Below are positions 29,113-40,700 of a stretch of DNA of 64,000 nucleotides, piece after piece; position 1 is the stretch's first letter, and each line of letters starts with the position of its first letter. The notes under the pieces were generated by a model, which ran no database searches, was not told the origin of the DNA, and saw only the letters and a program-made list of their open reading frames with translations. Source of the stretch: Pachysolen tannophilus NRRL Y-2460 (lineage: Eukaryota; Ascomycota; Pichiomycetes; Alaninales; Pachysolenaceae); NCBI GenBank assembly GCA_001661245.1, contig KV454014.1, positions 1,056,804 through 1,120,803 on the forward strand, given 5' to 3'. Both the position numbers and the translations under genes were made by a program.

Positions 29113-31575
29113 ATGGTTAAAAAAAGTTTTCCTTTTAGGAAAAGAAAAGTAGAGGAAGAGGCGGAAGTTGTGGATCAAAATGTTTCTGCGGCTAGTGATG
29201 ATGATATCAATTTCCATAGTATAATTAATGATGAGAGTGATAGTGATAGTGAAGGTGAAACTGAAAGTGATGATGATGCGGGGCTGGAGCTGGACGAGAC
29301 TGTGTATGAGAGTGCTCAGGAGTTTGAATCTCTGTCTGAAAATGAAGGTGAAGGTGAAACTAAAGTTCAAAGTGATGATGTTCAAAGTGATGATTCCGAT
29401 GCGGAATTTAATTCTCTTTTAGGTCAAGAACCTTCAAGTAATAGCGATTTAAGTGACAACGATTTCGATAGTGAAGATGAAAAACCACAAGTTGGGTTCT
29501 ATGCTGATGGAGTTCCAAGGATTATCAAGCCAGAAATTGATCCAACATATGACTCGGATGATAGTGATGTTGAACCTCAAAATACTATTGGTAATATACC
29601 AATCTCTGCTTATGATGAATTCCCTCACATTGGATATAATATTAACGGTAAACGTATCATGAGACCAGCAAAAGGTTCTGCATTGGATCAATTATTAGAA
29701 AGTATTGATTTACCAGAAGGTTGGACAGGTTTATTGGATCGTAATACTGGTTCTTCTTTAAATTTAACTCAAGAAGAATTGGAATTAATAAAGAAAATTC
29801 AACAAAATGAACAAACTGATGATTCTATAAACCCATATGAACCAACTATCGAATGGTTTACAAGTGAAAAAGAATTAATGCCATTAACTGCAGTTCCTGA
29901 ACCAAAAAGAAGATTTGTTCCTTCAAAACATGAAGCAAAAAGAATCATGAAAATAGTTAAAGCTATAAGAGAAGGTAGAATTATTCCACCAGATCAATTG
30001 AAACTGGAACAAGAAAATCAAGAAGATGAAAGCTTAAATTTCGATTTATGGGAAACTGAAGGAGATGTAAATGAACATATCATGAATTTAAGAGCACCAA
30101 AATTACCACCACCAACAAATGAAGAAAGTTATAACCCTCCAGAAGAATACTTATTAACAGAAAAGGAAAAAGAAGAATTCCTTTCAAAAGATTTTTCTGA
30201 TAGAGATAAAAATTTTATTCCACAAAAATATTCATCTTTAAGAAAAGTTCCAGGTTATAATGAAAGTATAAGAGAAAGATTTGAAAGATGTTTAGATTTA
30301 TATTTAGCTCCAAGAGTTAGACATAATAAGTTAAATATAGACCCAGATTCATTGATTCCAGAACTTCCATCTCCAAAAGATTTAAGACCTTTCCCTATTC
30401 GTTGCTCAACAATATACGAAGGTCATACTTCAAAAATTAGAACTTTATCGATTGATCCAAATGGATTGTGGTTAGCAACAGGCTCAGATGATGGAACAGT
30501 TAGAATATGGGAAATTTTAACTGGTAGAGAAGTTTACAAGTTGAACCTTGAATCTTCTGTATCGGCCACCACGGACGGTTCTTCTCAAGACCATGTAGAA
30601 AGTATTGAATGGAATCCATTACCAGAATTGGGATTATTGGCCATTGCATACGGTGAAACAATTTATTTGGTTGTTCCTCCTATTTTTGGCTATGATATTG
30701 AAAATGATAGTAGATTGAAGATAGAACATGGTTGGGGTTATGATACTCATGGACAAAGTAATAATAATAATAAAAATAATAATATTAAAGTTGGAGAAGA
30801 TGATGAAGATGAAAACGAAGGTGAACGTGATGACAAAGATACACTGACAATTGCTAAAAAAGTAACTAAATGGATTAAACCAACCCCTGAGCAATCACAA
30901 AATGGTATTGCATGTTTAATAGTATGTAAGAAAACAGTTAAAAAACTTTCATGGCATAGAAGAGGTGATTATTTTTTAACAGTTTCACCTGATTCAGCAA
31001 ATACTTCTGTCTTAATTCATCAACTTTCAAAACATATGTCACAATCTCCTTTTAAGAAATCAAAAGGAATAATAATGGATGCAAAATTCCATCCTTTCAA
31101 ACCACAATTATTTGTTTGTTCTCAAAGATATGTTAGAATATATGATTTGTCCCAACAAACATTATTGAAAAAACTTATGCCAGGTGCAAGATGGTTATCC
31201 AGTATTGATATTCATCCACGTGGTGATAACTTATTGGCAGCATCATTTGATAAGAGGGTCTTATGGCATGATTTAGATTTGTCTAATACTCCATACAAGA
31301 CATTGAGATATCATGACAAAGCAGTAAGGTCAATTAAATTCCATAAAGGTGGTTTGCCCTTATTCTCATCAGCAGCAGATGACGGAACCATCCACGTTTT
31401 CCACGGAATGGTTTATGACGATTTGATGAGTAACCCATTGTTGGTTCCTTTGAAAAAATTGACAGGACATAAAATCGTTAATAATTTAGGTGTCTTAGAT
31501 TTGATTTGGCATCCAAAAGAAGCATGGTTGTTCAGTGCTGGTTCAGATGGTACTGCTAGATTATGGACTACATGA
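29113..31575 (+). CDS. ERB1: ribosome biogenesis protein Erb1 (BOP1)
   Basis: 820 residues. The first ~150 are acidic and Ser-rich. The BOP1 N-terminal domain follows ([20 protein letters not shown] near residue 166, through [12 protein letters not shown] and [20 protein letters not shown]). From ~435 there is a WD40 propeller ([20 protein letters not shown], then [20 protein letters not shown], to [12 protein letters not shown] at the very end). Erb1 forms the Nop7-Erb1-Ytm1 complex needed for 25S/5.8S rRNA processing in the nucleolus. Promoter carries an RRPE. CTG codons cluster in the acidic Ser-rich start (29284, 29290 and in ES-CTG-SE), where Ser would read more naturally than Leu. Confidence 0.95.
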   Translation: MVKKSFPFRKRKVEEEAEVVDQNVSAASDDDINFHSIINDESDSDSEGETESDDDAGLELDETVYESAQEFESLSENEGEGETKVQSDDVQSDDSDAEFNSLLGQEPSSNSDLSDNDFDSEDEKPQVGFYADGVPRIIKPEIDPTYDSDDSDVEPQNTIGNIPISAYDEFPHIGYNINGKRIMRPAKGSALDQLLESIDLPEGWTGLLDRNTGSSLNLTQEELELIKKIQQNEQTDDSINPYEPTIEWFTSEKELMPLTAVPEPKRRFVPSKHEAKRIMKIVKAIREGRIIPPDQLKLEQENQEDESLNFDLWETEGDVNEHIMNLRAPKLPPPTNEESYNPPEEYLLTEKEKEEFLSKDFSDRDKNFIPQKYSSLRKVPGYNESIRERFERCLDLYLAPRVRHNKLNIDPDSLIPELPSPKDLRPFPIRCSTIYEGHTSKIRTLSIDPNGLWLATGSDDGTVRIWEILTGREVYKLNLESSVSATTDGSSQDHVESIEWNPLPELGLLAIAYGETIYLVVPPIFGYDIENDSRLKIEHGWGYDTHGQSNNNNKNNNIKVGEDDEDENEGERDDKDTLTIAKKVTKWIKPTPEQSQNGIACLIVCKKTVKKLSWHRRGDYFLTVSPDSANTSVLIHQLSKHMSQSPFKKSKGIIMDAKFHPFKPQLFVCSQRYVRIYDLSQQTLLKKLMPGARWLSSIDIHPRGDNLLAASFDKRVLWHDLDLSNTPYKTLRYHDKAVRSIKFHKGGLPLFSSAADDGTIHVFHGMVYDDLMSNPLLVPLKKLTGHKIVNNLGVLDLIWHPKEAWLFSAGSDGTARLWTT

Positions 31576-31949
31576 AATACTGTTGTATTCAACTTGTTTG
31601 TTAAAACCTTCTTTTTATTTTGTGTTTTTTTTTTTCTTAATTGCTCAAACTTGAGATTGATAGAATCATCGCTATAATAAAAAGGCAAATGAATATATTG
31701 TTATAAAAGAAAAATCAATTAATAAATAAAGAAACTGTATTTGTAAAATCAAAAGAATGCAATACGTAATAAAAAAAAATAATCATCTCTCCTCCTCAAA
31801 ATATAAAATAGATAATATTAAAATAATAATAAAAAAAAAAAAAAAAAAAAAAATGGTTCTCAATGGCAAGCTCTCAATGGCAAGCTAGCTAGATAACTCG
31901 ATCGAGCTATGTTAAGTGGGGTGTACTGAATCAGGGTGCACTGAATCAT
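31576..31949. other. convergent 3' region of ERB1 and PGM2 with short duplications
   Basis: A poly-A run of over 20 bases (about 31831-31853) is followed by two copies of CTCAATGGCAAGCT and then by the imperfect pair GTGTACTGAATCA / GTGCACTGAATCA (about 31921-31947) just before the PGM2 stop. Confidence 0.7.
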
Positions 31950-33647
31950 TTAAGTACGAACATCAGGTTCTTCTCTTCCTAAAAACTCTTTAAATTTCAA
32001 CAAAGATAAAGTTAATTTGATTTCATCTTTTAAGAATTCAGAAGCACCTAATGAATATTTAGATTTATCATTTGAATGTTTTTCCAAATATAATCTAACA
32101 GTTGCACCTGAAGAACCTGTACCTGATAATCTAACAATAAATCTCAATCCATCGGATAATTTTACAAATAATCCTTGATTTTTAGAAATTGAACCATCCA
32201 AATCTTTATAACTAAAATCATCTGCTTCTTTTACAAAAATTCCTTTTGCAACTTCAGAACCTTTAAAATTTGAATCATTTATTAAATTTCTCAAATTATT
32301 AATTAAATTTGTTGCAGCATCTGAATCAACACCTTCATAATCATATCTCGTAAAAAAAGTTCTACCATATGTAGCCCAAAAATCGTTTTGAACAATTTCT
32401 ATACTAGCACCTCCTTTAATTTGATGTTGTTGATCATAAAAAGCCAAGATATTCAACCAAGCTACAATTGCCCAAACACCATCTTTTTCTCTAATATGAT
32501 CAGAACCTGTACCAAAACTTTCTTCACCACAAATTGATAATTTCTTTGCATCAAATAATGCACAAAAAAATTTCCATCCAGTTGGAACTTCATAACAATT
32601 TAAATTTTTTGCCTTTGCAACCAAGTCCAATGCACCACTTGTTGGCATTGATCTTGCTAAACCGTAAATTCCAGTTTGTTTAAAATAAGGGATGGCTTTA
32701 TCTGCATGATGAGCAATAATGGCTACAGAATCACCTGGAGATACAAAAGTACCTGCACCATAAATCATGTTTCTATCACCATCACCATCAGAAGCAGCAC
32801 CAAAGGGGATTTTTTCATCATCAACTTTTTCTACTAAATCATGAGCATAAGTTAAATTTGGATCTGGATGTAATCCACCAAAATCAGGTTTTGGTATATA
32901 ATTTTGAATTGAAGATAATGGTAAACCTAATTCATCAATAAAAATTGCCTTTCCATAAGGTCCAGTAACACCATTCATAGCATCAAATAAAACTTTAAAA
33001 CCTTCTGGTGATCTTTTAATAATAAAATTTTTAATCATTTCAAAATCAAAAATTTTTTTCAACATTTCAACATAATCTTTTGTTGGATCAATAATATCAA
33101 CATCTAAATCACCATATTTTGTTAATCCAATTTTAGAAAGATCAATTTGTGGGAAATTTTTAATAATTTTATAATTTTTAAGTTTTGAAGCATTTTCAAA
33201 AATTTTATTTGTTACTGATTCAGGAGCTGGACCACCATTACTTAAATTATATTTGATACCAAAATCATTTTTTGGACCACCAGGATTATGAGATGCAGTT
33301 AAAATGATACCACCAGTAACTTTACCCTTACCATAAGTTCTAATAACATTAGATGCAGCAGGTGTTGACAAAATCCCATCTTTACCAACAATTAATTTTC
33401 TAACCCCATTTGCCGCACCAATCTGAGCAATCAATTGTACAACGTTATCATTATAAAATCTACCATCACCACCAATAACTAAAGTCGAACCTTCCGAACC
33501 TTCAGGTATAGACTCAAAAACAGCTTGTAAAAAATTCTCAGTATAATTCTTAGATTGAAAAACTGCAGTTTTTTTCCTCAATCCTGAAGTCCCTGGCTTT
33601 TGATCCTTAAAAGGAGTCGTAGGGATTGAAATAACTTCAAATGGCAT
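31950..33647 (-). CDS. PGM2: phosphoglucomutase
   Basis: 565 residues, close to Saccharomyces Pgm1/Pgm2 (569-570). Landmarks: ILTASHNPGGPKNDFGIKYN (phospho-serine loop near residue 117), AASDGDGDRNMIYGAG (metal loop), CGEESFGTGSDH (sugar-binding loop) and RLSGTGSSGATVRLYLE (phosphate-binding end). Converts glucose-1-phosphate and glucose-6-phosphate, linking glycolysis with glycogen, trehalose, galactose and cell-wall precursors. The choice of symbol PGM2 rather than PGM1 is conventional; many yeasts have a single gene. Confidence 0.95.
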   Translation of the reverse strand: MPFEVISIPTTPFKDQKPGTSGLRKKTAVFQSKNYTENFLQAVFESIPEGSEGSTLVIGGDGRFYNDNVVQLIAQIGAANGVRKLIVGKDGILSTPAASNVIRTYGKGKVTGGIILTASHNPGGPKNDFGIKYNLSNGGPAPESVTNKIFENASKLKNYKIIKNFPQIDLSKIGLTKYGDLDVDIIDPTKDYVEMLKKIFDFEMIKNFIIKRSPEGFKVLFDAMNGVTGPYGKAIFIDELGLPLSSIQNYIPKPDFGGLHPDPNLTYAHDLVEKVDDEKIPFGAASDGDGDRNMIYGAGTFVSPGDSVAIIAHHADKAIPYFKQTGIYGLARSMPTSGALDLVAKAKNLNCYEVPTGWKFFCALFDAKKLSICGEESFGTGSDHIREKDGVWAIVAWLNILAFYDQQHQIKGGASIEIVQNDFWATYGRTFFTRYDYEGVDSDAATNLINNLRNLINDSNFKGSEVAKGIFVKEADDFSYKDLDGSISKNQGLFVKLSDGLRFIVRLSGTGSSGATVRLYLEKHSNDKSKYSLGASEFLKDEIKLTLSLLKFKEFLGREEPDVRT

Positions 33648-34592
33648 GATTTAAAAATAATATTTTGTGAAAAAATAATAAAATTAATTAAAAGGCTTCT
33701 TAATACAAAATCAAGAAAAAAAAATTATTAATTTCTTCAAATTCTCTGTATTTATTCTTCAATCAATATACTTGCCTCGATTCTATCGATGCCAATAATG
33801 ATCACAAGTCCTCTTTAAACTATATTTAAATAAATGAATAATGAATAATTATATTTAATATATATATATAAAAAAAAAGATCGGTTTTTTTTTCACTGTT
33901 TACTTTTTCCAATGAAGATCTTCAAAAAAAAAAGAAAAAAAAAATTTTTGGGCAAAAAGAAGCGATGAGCTCCGACAACGACAAAACAATTTAAATATAA
34001 GTTAAAAAATAGGATTAGCTTGGTTTGTTTTTGGAAGTTAATAGAGTAAAGAGTTAGATATATTTTGTAATCTTAATTTTTTAGTGTAGATTTGTTTGCT
34101 CTTGGTAGTAGTTGTACTCCTTAAATAATTATTTGCTGTGATGGAATCTGATGAAATATTACATATGCATAACGTACAACATATAACATACAATGTACAA
34201 CATACAATATTACAATGAATGTACAATGCTACAGCGTATTTTAGAGTGGAATAAGCTAATTGGGATTATCTTAAATGCCAGAAAAATTGGGGGCAGGAAA
34301 ACTTATGTTTTTTGGTGTGTTGATGATGGTGGTGTTTTTAAAATGATTTGCAATGTTTGGAATAATAAAAAAACCTTTCTTTTCGAAAACAAGTTTGAAG
34401 TATAAACAGTTTGGATAAAAACTTTTTTTTTCTGAATCTATTTGTCTGACACTAACAGTTGGAATTTGGAGTTGATAGTGGGGAATACTCTAAAGAAGAT
34501 ATATCTTTATAGTAAACTTACAAATGATCAACTTTTGTTGTTGTTTGAGTTTTTACTTTCTGTCTCGTTATATGCATGATTATGCACCATTT
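33648..34592. other. PGM2 promoter and 3' region of the aminotransferase gene
   Basis: About 945 bases. It shows A/T runs, a (TA)n tract near 33858 and irregular ACAACATA / TACAATGTACAAC repeats at about 34165-34235. Short open frames here show no family features. Confidence 0.6.
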
Positions 34593-35879
34593 TTAAACCT
34601 TGGTTGAATTTATACAATTTTGTTCAATTTTCCATCTCACCACTTTATCGATGGCTTCAGCAACGTATTTAACATTTTGTTCGTTTAAACCTGAAATAGA
34701 CATTCTACCGTTTCTAAGCATATATATGGCATAATTAGTTTCTAATTTTTCAACTTCATCTGAAGATAATCCAGTAAATGAAAACATACCTTTTTGGTTT
34801 GTTATATGATCCCAATTTCCTGGAGTTTTCAAATGAATTAATTCTTTCTTTAATAAGAATCTCATTTTAGAGATTCTCTTGGACATGATAGATAAATCGG
34901 ATTCCCATTGTTTTAATAAATTATTATTGGTTAATATTGTTGCAATTATTTTTGCTCCATAACCTGGAGGATTTGAATATTCTGTTCTTATAATTCTTTC
35001 CAATTGAGATTGTATTGCTTGATTTAATAAATGATTAGAATCTTTATGAATAATATGTAAACATCCAATTCTTTCTGAATATAATCCAAAATTTTTAGCA
35101 AATGATTGACAAACTAAAAATGACATTTGAGGGAAAAATTCACAAATAATTTTGAAAACTATTGAATCCATTTTAAATGAACCTGAACAAAAACCTTGAT
35201 ATGCTGTATCAAATATAGGTAAATGATTTTTTTCATATAATTCTTTTAATATTTGAATCCATTGTTCATATGTTGGATCTACTCCAGTTGGATTATGTCC
35301 ACATGTATGTAATAAAAAAATTGAAGGAGATGGTGCAGATTTAATACAATTGATAAATCCATTAATATCTAAATTTTTTTCTTTATTATTCCAATAAGGA
35401 TAATTTAATATTTTAAAATCTTGGAAAATTTGTTTATGATTCCCCCAACTTGGTGATGAAATATAAATATTATTACCATTAAAAAATTTTTTTAAAAAAA
35501 TATTTGCAATATGAAGTGATCCAGTACCAGATAATGTTTGAATTGAAACTAATTTCCCCAAAATTTCTTTATAATTTTTATAATTTTCATCTAATAGGAT
35601 TTTAAATGATGATTTTAATAAATTTAAATCTCCTCTTATAGGTAAATATTCATGATCAAAATCTATCATCTTAAATAATTGAGTACTTGCGAGTTTAACA
35701 CTTGGTAATATAAATGGTTTACCATATTCATCTCTATATGCACCAATACCAAGATCAACTTTTAATTTTCTAGTATCTTTTAAATACCTTTGCTTTAAAT
35801 CAAATACCAGATCAGGTGCAAGTTTAGGAATACTCTTGAATAATGTACCAGTAGATATAAACCTCTTCTTCATAACCAT
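34593..35879 (-). CDS. AAT1: aspartate aminotransferase, mitochondrial type
   Basis: 428 residues from the ATG at 35879; another ATG follows two codons later (35873). Although the frame is open further upstream there is no earlier ATG, and the upstream stretch includes a 16-base repeat. The start VMKKRFISTGTLFKSIP is basic and hydroxylated without acids, like a mitochondrial presequence. Fold-type-I landmarks: VDLGIGAYRDEYGKP, TLSGTGSLHIANIFL, HTCGHNPTGVDPT, IFDTAYQGFCSG and the PLP-lysine segment SFAKNFGLYSERIG, with the substrate Arg in NGRMSISGLN near the end. Swaps amino groups between aspartate/oxaloacetate and glutamate/2-oxoglutarate. The protein is quite divergent from Saccharomyces Aat1 but resembles it more than cytosolic Aat2. 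Confidence 0.88.
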   Translation of the reverse strand: MVMKKRFISTGTLFKSIPKLAPDLVFDLKQRYLKDTRKLKVDLGIGAYRDEYGKPFILPSVKLASTQLFKMIDFDHEYLPIRGDLNLLKSSFKILLDENYKNYKEILGKLVSIQTLSGTGSLHIANIFLKKFFNGNNIYISSPSWGNHKQIFQDFKILNYPYWNNKEKNLDINGFINCIKSAPSPSIFLLHTCGHNPTGVDPTYEQWIQILKELYEKNHLPIFDTAYQGFCSGSFKMDSIVFKIICEFFPQMSFLVCQSFAKNFGLYSERIGCLHIIHKDSNHLLNQAIQSQLERIIRTEYSNPPGYGAKIIATILTNNNLLKQWESDLSIMSKRISKMRFLLKKELIHLKTPGNWDHITNQKGMFSFTGLSSDEVEKLETNYAIYMLRNGRMSISGLNEQNVKYVAEAIDKVVRWKIEQNCINSTKV

Positions 35880-36695
35880 TTTTAACAACAACAACAAAAA
35901 AGAAAAAGAAAAAGAAAAAAAGATTATCACAAACTGATAAATCTTATCTTTTGTACCTCTCCACTTATTCACTAAGTCACTTATTCGCTAAGTCACTTAT
36001 TCACTAACTAATTCAAATCTAATAGTCCATCTGGTAATTATCACATCAATAATAGTGGAGTTGTTGCTGGTTTCGATGTTCGATCAATCTTTTTGTCAAA
36101 AGATTTAAAGCAACCTTTTCCCCTCAATTGCTCTTTTTGGAGTCTAAACATAAGTTGAACTAGAAATCATCTAACTTACAAAGAAAAGAAAAGCTAAAAA
36201 GAAGCTCATTAACATCCAATTCTCCAATACCAAGACAAAACAAGATCAGAAGATCAAAAGAATAGTCTATAGACAGATAAGCATTTGTTAAAATTCTACA
36301 AAGAAATTGAAAACGTGAAGAAAATCTTACTTTTTTTAAAAGACTTTTTTTATTTTATTACCAATTCCCAAAACTTTACAATTTACACAATTTAATTTCA
36401 CTCTATTAATACCAAATAACTTATAACTGACCAACAATAGAGTGCTTCCAATTAAACCAGATTCTTTTTCTTTTACTCTTTTTTTAGCAATATTAATAAT
36501 TCAGATGATGATCATCGTTTAAATTGAAGAAAATAGTGGTAAACTCCGAAAAGGTGCAAAAAATGCAATGAAAAATGAAAAAACCAAAAAAAAAAAATTT
36601 CAATGAAAAGTTAACTTTTAAAAAATTTTTCATCAACCGAACCCGAGTATTTATGATTCTGATTATAGGTAGGTAAGACCTCTTATTGTTAGGAC
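35880..36695. other. divergent AAT1-PAN6 promoter region
   Basis: About 815 bases with A/T runs and the 16-base repeat described separately; no RNA gene or coding sequence recognised. Confidence 0.6.
35964..36008 (+). repeat. 16-base tandem repeat, unit CTTATTC(A/G)CTAAGTCA
   Basis: Two full units and a third partial one (CTTATTCACTAAC), directly upstream of the aminotransferase gene. Confidence 0.85.
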
Positions 36696-37649
36696 ATGTC
36701 AGGAATTAAAGTGTTCAGGAGTGTTAAAGATGTTCGGGAGTATAGGTTGCAATGTACTTTGAGAGGTGAAAGTGTGGGATTTGTGCCCACTATGGGAGCT
36801 TTACATGAGGGACATTGTTCATTGATCAAAGAGTCATTAAATAATAATGATGTGACAATAGTATCGATTTTTGTTAACCCTTCACAGTTTTCACCTACTG
36901 AAGATTTGGATGCTTATCCAAGGACTTTGGACTGTGACTTGGAGTTACTTTCAGTTTTGAAAAATGATCGTGATGAAGAAGAGAATTCTTCTAGAAAGGT
37001 TAATGCGGTCTTTGTACCAACTGTTAGTGAGATGTATCCCTCTGGTATTTCTTTAGATGTTAATGAACAGAAAGGTGCGTTTGTATCTGTGTTAGGGGTA
37101 AGTGGTCAGTTGGAAGGTAGAATGAGACCTCAATTTTTCAGAGGTGTAGCTACTGTTGTTACAAAATTATTCAACGTTATAACTCCAACAAAAGCTTATT
37201 TTGGACAAAAAGATATTCAACAAACGGTAGTGGTTAAAAATTTGGTTAAAGATTTGTTGTTACCAATTGAAATTGTTGTTCTACCAACTATTAGAGAAAA
37301 ATCTGGCTTGGCATTATCTTCAAGAAATTCTTACTTGTCTGAAAATGCAAGAGATGATGCTGCAATAATATATAAAGCTTTACACTTACTGGAATTGGAA
37401 TACTATAATAATAATGAAGTAACCGATTCTTTAGAATTATTGAAAATTATAGATAACGTGTTGAAAGATTATACAGATGGTACCAAGGGTAACTATGATA
37501 TTGATTACGTATCCATAAATCACCCAAAGACCTTAGATACCTTGGACAAAATTACTCCAGGTGTTGGTGCTATCATAAGCACAGCCATTAAAGTTCCAAA
37601 TGGTCATGGTGACTTTACAAGGTTGATTGATAACGTCGTTTTGAAATAA
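36696..37649 (+). CDS. PAN6: pantoate-beta-alanine ligase (pantothenate synthetase)
   Basis: 317 residues. Nucleotidyltransferase landmarks: GFVPTMGALHEGHCSLIKES (HIGH-type motif), VSIFVNPSQFSPTEDLDAYP, YFGQKDIQQTVVVKNLVKDL and REKSGLALSSRNSYLS (KMSKS-type loop). Joins pantoate and beta-alanine with ATP to make pantothenate for coenzyme A. Length matches Saccharomyces Pan6 (309). Convergent with PRP16, whose stop is 84 bases away across a (TA)n tract. Confidence 0.96.
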   Translation: MSGIKVFRSVKDVREYRLQCTLRGESVGFVPTMGALHEGHCSLIKESLNNNDVTIVSIFVNPSQFSPTEDLDAYPRTLDCDLELLSVLKNDRDEEENSSRKVNAVFVPTVSEMYPSGISLDVNEQKGAFVSVLGVSGQLEGRMRPQFFRGVATVVTKLFNVITPTKAYFGQKDIQQTVVVKNLVKDLLLPIEIVVLPTIREKSGLALSSRNSYLSENARDDAAIIYKALHLLELEYYNNNEVTDSLELLKIIDNVLKDYTDGTKGNYDIDYVSINHPKTLDTLDKITPGVGAIISTAIKVPNGHGDFTRLIDNVVLK

Positions 37650-37732
37650 ATAAATCAATATATATATATATATATATATATATACTATGTACATAGATAG
37701 ATAAAACTAAAAAAATTTCCCTTTCTTTTTTT

Positions 37733-40700
37733 TCAAAATCCTCTCTTATTTCGAAATCCTCCCGTTTTAACAACCAACCCATTATTATTATTATTATTAT
37801 TATTATAATTATTTCTCCTAATTTTCTTTTTCTCTCTTTCATCTTTTTCATATTTTTCATATAAAACTCTATCTCTTTCTAAATTTTTAATAAATTCCAA
37901 TTTTTTTTGAGTGAAAACATCAAGTTCTTCATTTCCATCATCTACAACACCAGTAACATTGGTATCAGTATTTTGTAATTTATAAAAAACTTGTCCAAAT
38001 TCTAATAGCCACATAGGATCAACTGCAGTGACACAATTCATATATTCTTTTGAAGTTAATAACAATTCATGATAAACGATATATTTTGGTAAATCACCTA
38101 ATCCGTATAATGACGATGTTGGGTGCAACATCATAGTCAATCCATTGCGTAAATTCAAATATTCACCAAATTTCTTAAACTTTGCAGTATGCTGGTAAAA
38201 ACTGGAACAAATACATCTCATTATCAAAGTATCATTGTTATAACCACAACTCCTTATCTCTAATTTTAAATTCCTCATAATAACCAACAATTGCTGTCTG
38301 ATATCTCTTGCTCTTTTCAAAGATTTGGAATGTAAAAAATTTTTATGGCACCATAATTCAGAACATCTGTTCTTGAGAAATTGATTATATACATTTAATA
38401 ACGTAAGATGATCACTTCCTGGTACCAAAAACTTTTCTCTGGATAAATCATTTTCCTTTTGCCTTTCTTTTGTCCTAATAAATACTTGAGGTACAGATAA
38501 CATTGAAACTACAGTGATGATTTCCTCAGAACATCCATACTCAGAAGATAATATTAATGATTTGGATAAAGAAGGTTCCATGGGGAAAATTGCCATTTTT
38601 GATCCTAAACTAGTTAAATTACCAAAATTATCTAATGCACCAATTGACCACAATTCATATAAAGAAGCAGATATTAAATCCTGTGGTGGTGGATCAATGA
38701 ATGGAAATTCCAACAAATTATTTATTTTTAAATCTTTTAAAATCAATAAAGTTCTTGATAAATTTGTTCTTTGGATCTCTGGAATAGGTTGCGGATACAT
38801 CTCCTCATTTTGTGCCGTCAAAGTATACAATCTAAATGTAACACCGGGACCAGTTCTTCCAGCTCTTCCAGAACGCTGGTTTGCTTGTGCTACAGAAACA
38901 GGACAAACTTGCAATGTATCCATCCCCAACTTAGGATTGAAAACGTTCAACTTACTAAACCCTGAATCTATAACATACTTAACACCATCAACTGTCAATG
39001 AAGTTTCTGCTATATTAGTGGCAACGATGCATTTTCTAATTTTGGATTTTTTAAAAATTTTGGATTGCAAATCCGATGGCAAGGTTGAGTAAATAGGTAA
39101 GATACTCAATGGAGCCACATCTGGTAGTTCTGAAATTTGCTGCAGTAAGTTTTCGCAAGTAATATCAATATCTTCTTTACCAGTAAGAAAAATTAAAATG
39201 TCACCAGACTTGTTGACACTGTTGATATGAATTTTCAACAGTTGCCTTATTGCCTCATCAACGTAATCTTTTGTAGGATATGCTGTATGCAAAATTTCAA
39301 CAGGATAAGTTCTACCAGGGATTCTATACTGTGGAGCATTCCCAAAAAAATTAGAGAATTGGTCAGCATTTATAGTGGCAGATGTAATGATTAATTTCAA
39401 ATCCAATCTTCTTGGCAAAATTGTCTTGAATAGACCTAGCAATAAATCTGTGTTTAAAGATCTTTCATGGGCTTCATCAATAATAATTGCTGAATATTTG
39501 TCCAAATTATCATCCATCATTAATTCTCTTAGCAAGGTACCATCACTCAAAAATTTTATTTTTGTTTTGTCTGATGTTACATTTTCAAATCTGATTGAGT
39601 ACCCAACTTCTTCACCAAGTTTAACTTTTCTTTCATCAGCTATTCTTTTTGCAAGACTCACTGCAGCAACACGTCTTGGTTGTGTTACACCTATCATTTT
39701 ACCCCTATTTGCGTAACCGGCTTCATACAAATATTGTGGTATTTGCGTGGTTTTACCACTTCCAGTTTCACCAATAATAACAATTATTTGGTTCTCATTA
39801 ATTACTTGCATTAATTCGTTTTTTACTTCATAAATTGGTAAACGTTTTCTAACCAGATTTATCTCTTCATCATGCAAATCATCAGAAGGTTTTTGATTTT
39901 CCTCATCTATCTCCTCTTCATCTTCTTCATCATTTTCTTCTTCTTTTATCCCCATAACATTACCCAACATCGTACCAGCAATATTGGCAGCATCCTTTGC
40001 TTGTTTTTCCTTTTCAATTTTTTGTCTACTTTCTCTAACCATTAACGAGCCATTTTTCGCTGCAAAGGCCAATTCCCCATCAGGTTCCCTAAAGACATTT
40101 ATAGGGTCCTTCTGCCTACTTAATACTATATCTGCATTCAGATTGTCCAAAAAGGGTGGAATTAGGTGCTGAACCGATATTTGAAATTTCAAAGAATCAT
40201 CTTCTTCAATTAGGTCTTTATCCTTAGTAGGGTCATAGAGTTTACCACCACCTAAAGATGTCCGTAATTGATTCTCGATCCACAAATCATTTTCTCTGTT
40301 TCGTTCTCGATTCCTTAAATTTTGTTGTGTATTACCATGTTGTTTTCTTTTTTCAAATTGATTCTTGGGTGTATAATTATAATCATCATAATCATTATAA
40401 AAACTGGATAAGTTGTTCCTGTCATATATTTCGTCTTGCATATACCACAATCTTTCTTCTTCTATATCAGAAGGATTTTCAGTATATGTATTAGATGTCA
40501 CCTCATTGGTATCCAGGTCAAAAATTTTAGAAGACATGGAGTTAGTTGAAGCAATAGTTGAAAGAGAAGGTTTATGTTCTTTTTCTTTTTCTTTTTCTTT
40601 TATACCTGTACCAACAATATTTTCATGAATATTTAATGAATTTTCATTTTCTTCAAATTTGCTACGATTACCATTCAATTTTAATGCCTGAGTCTTTTTA

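Noticed and set aside
34193-34405. 70-codon frame downstream of the aminotransferase gene
   Set aside because: No domain or homologue recognised; it arises in repetitive TACAAC DNA.
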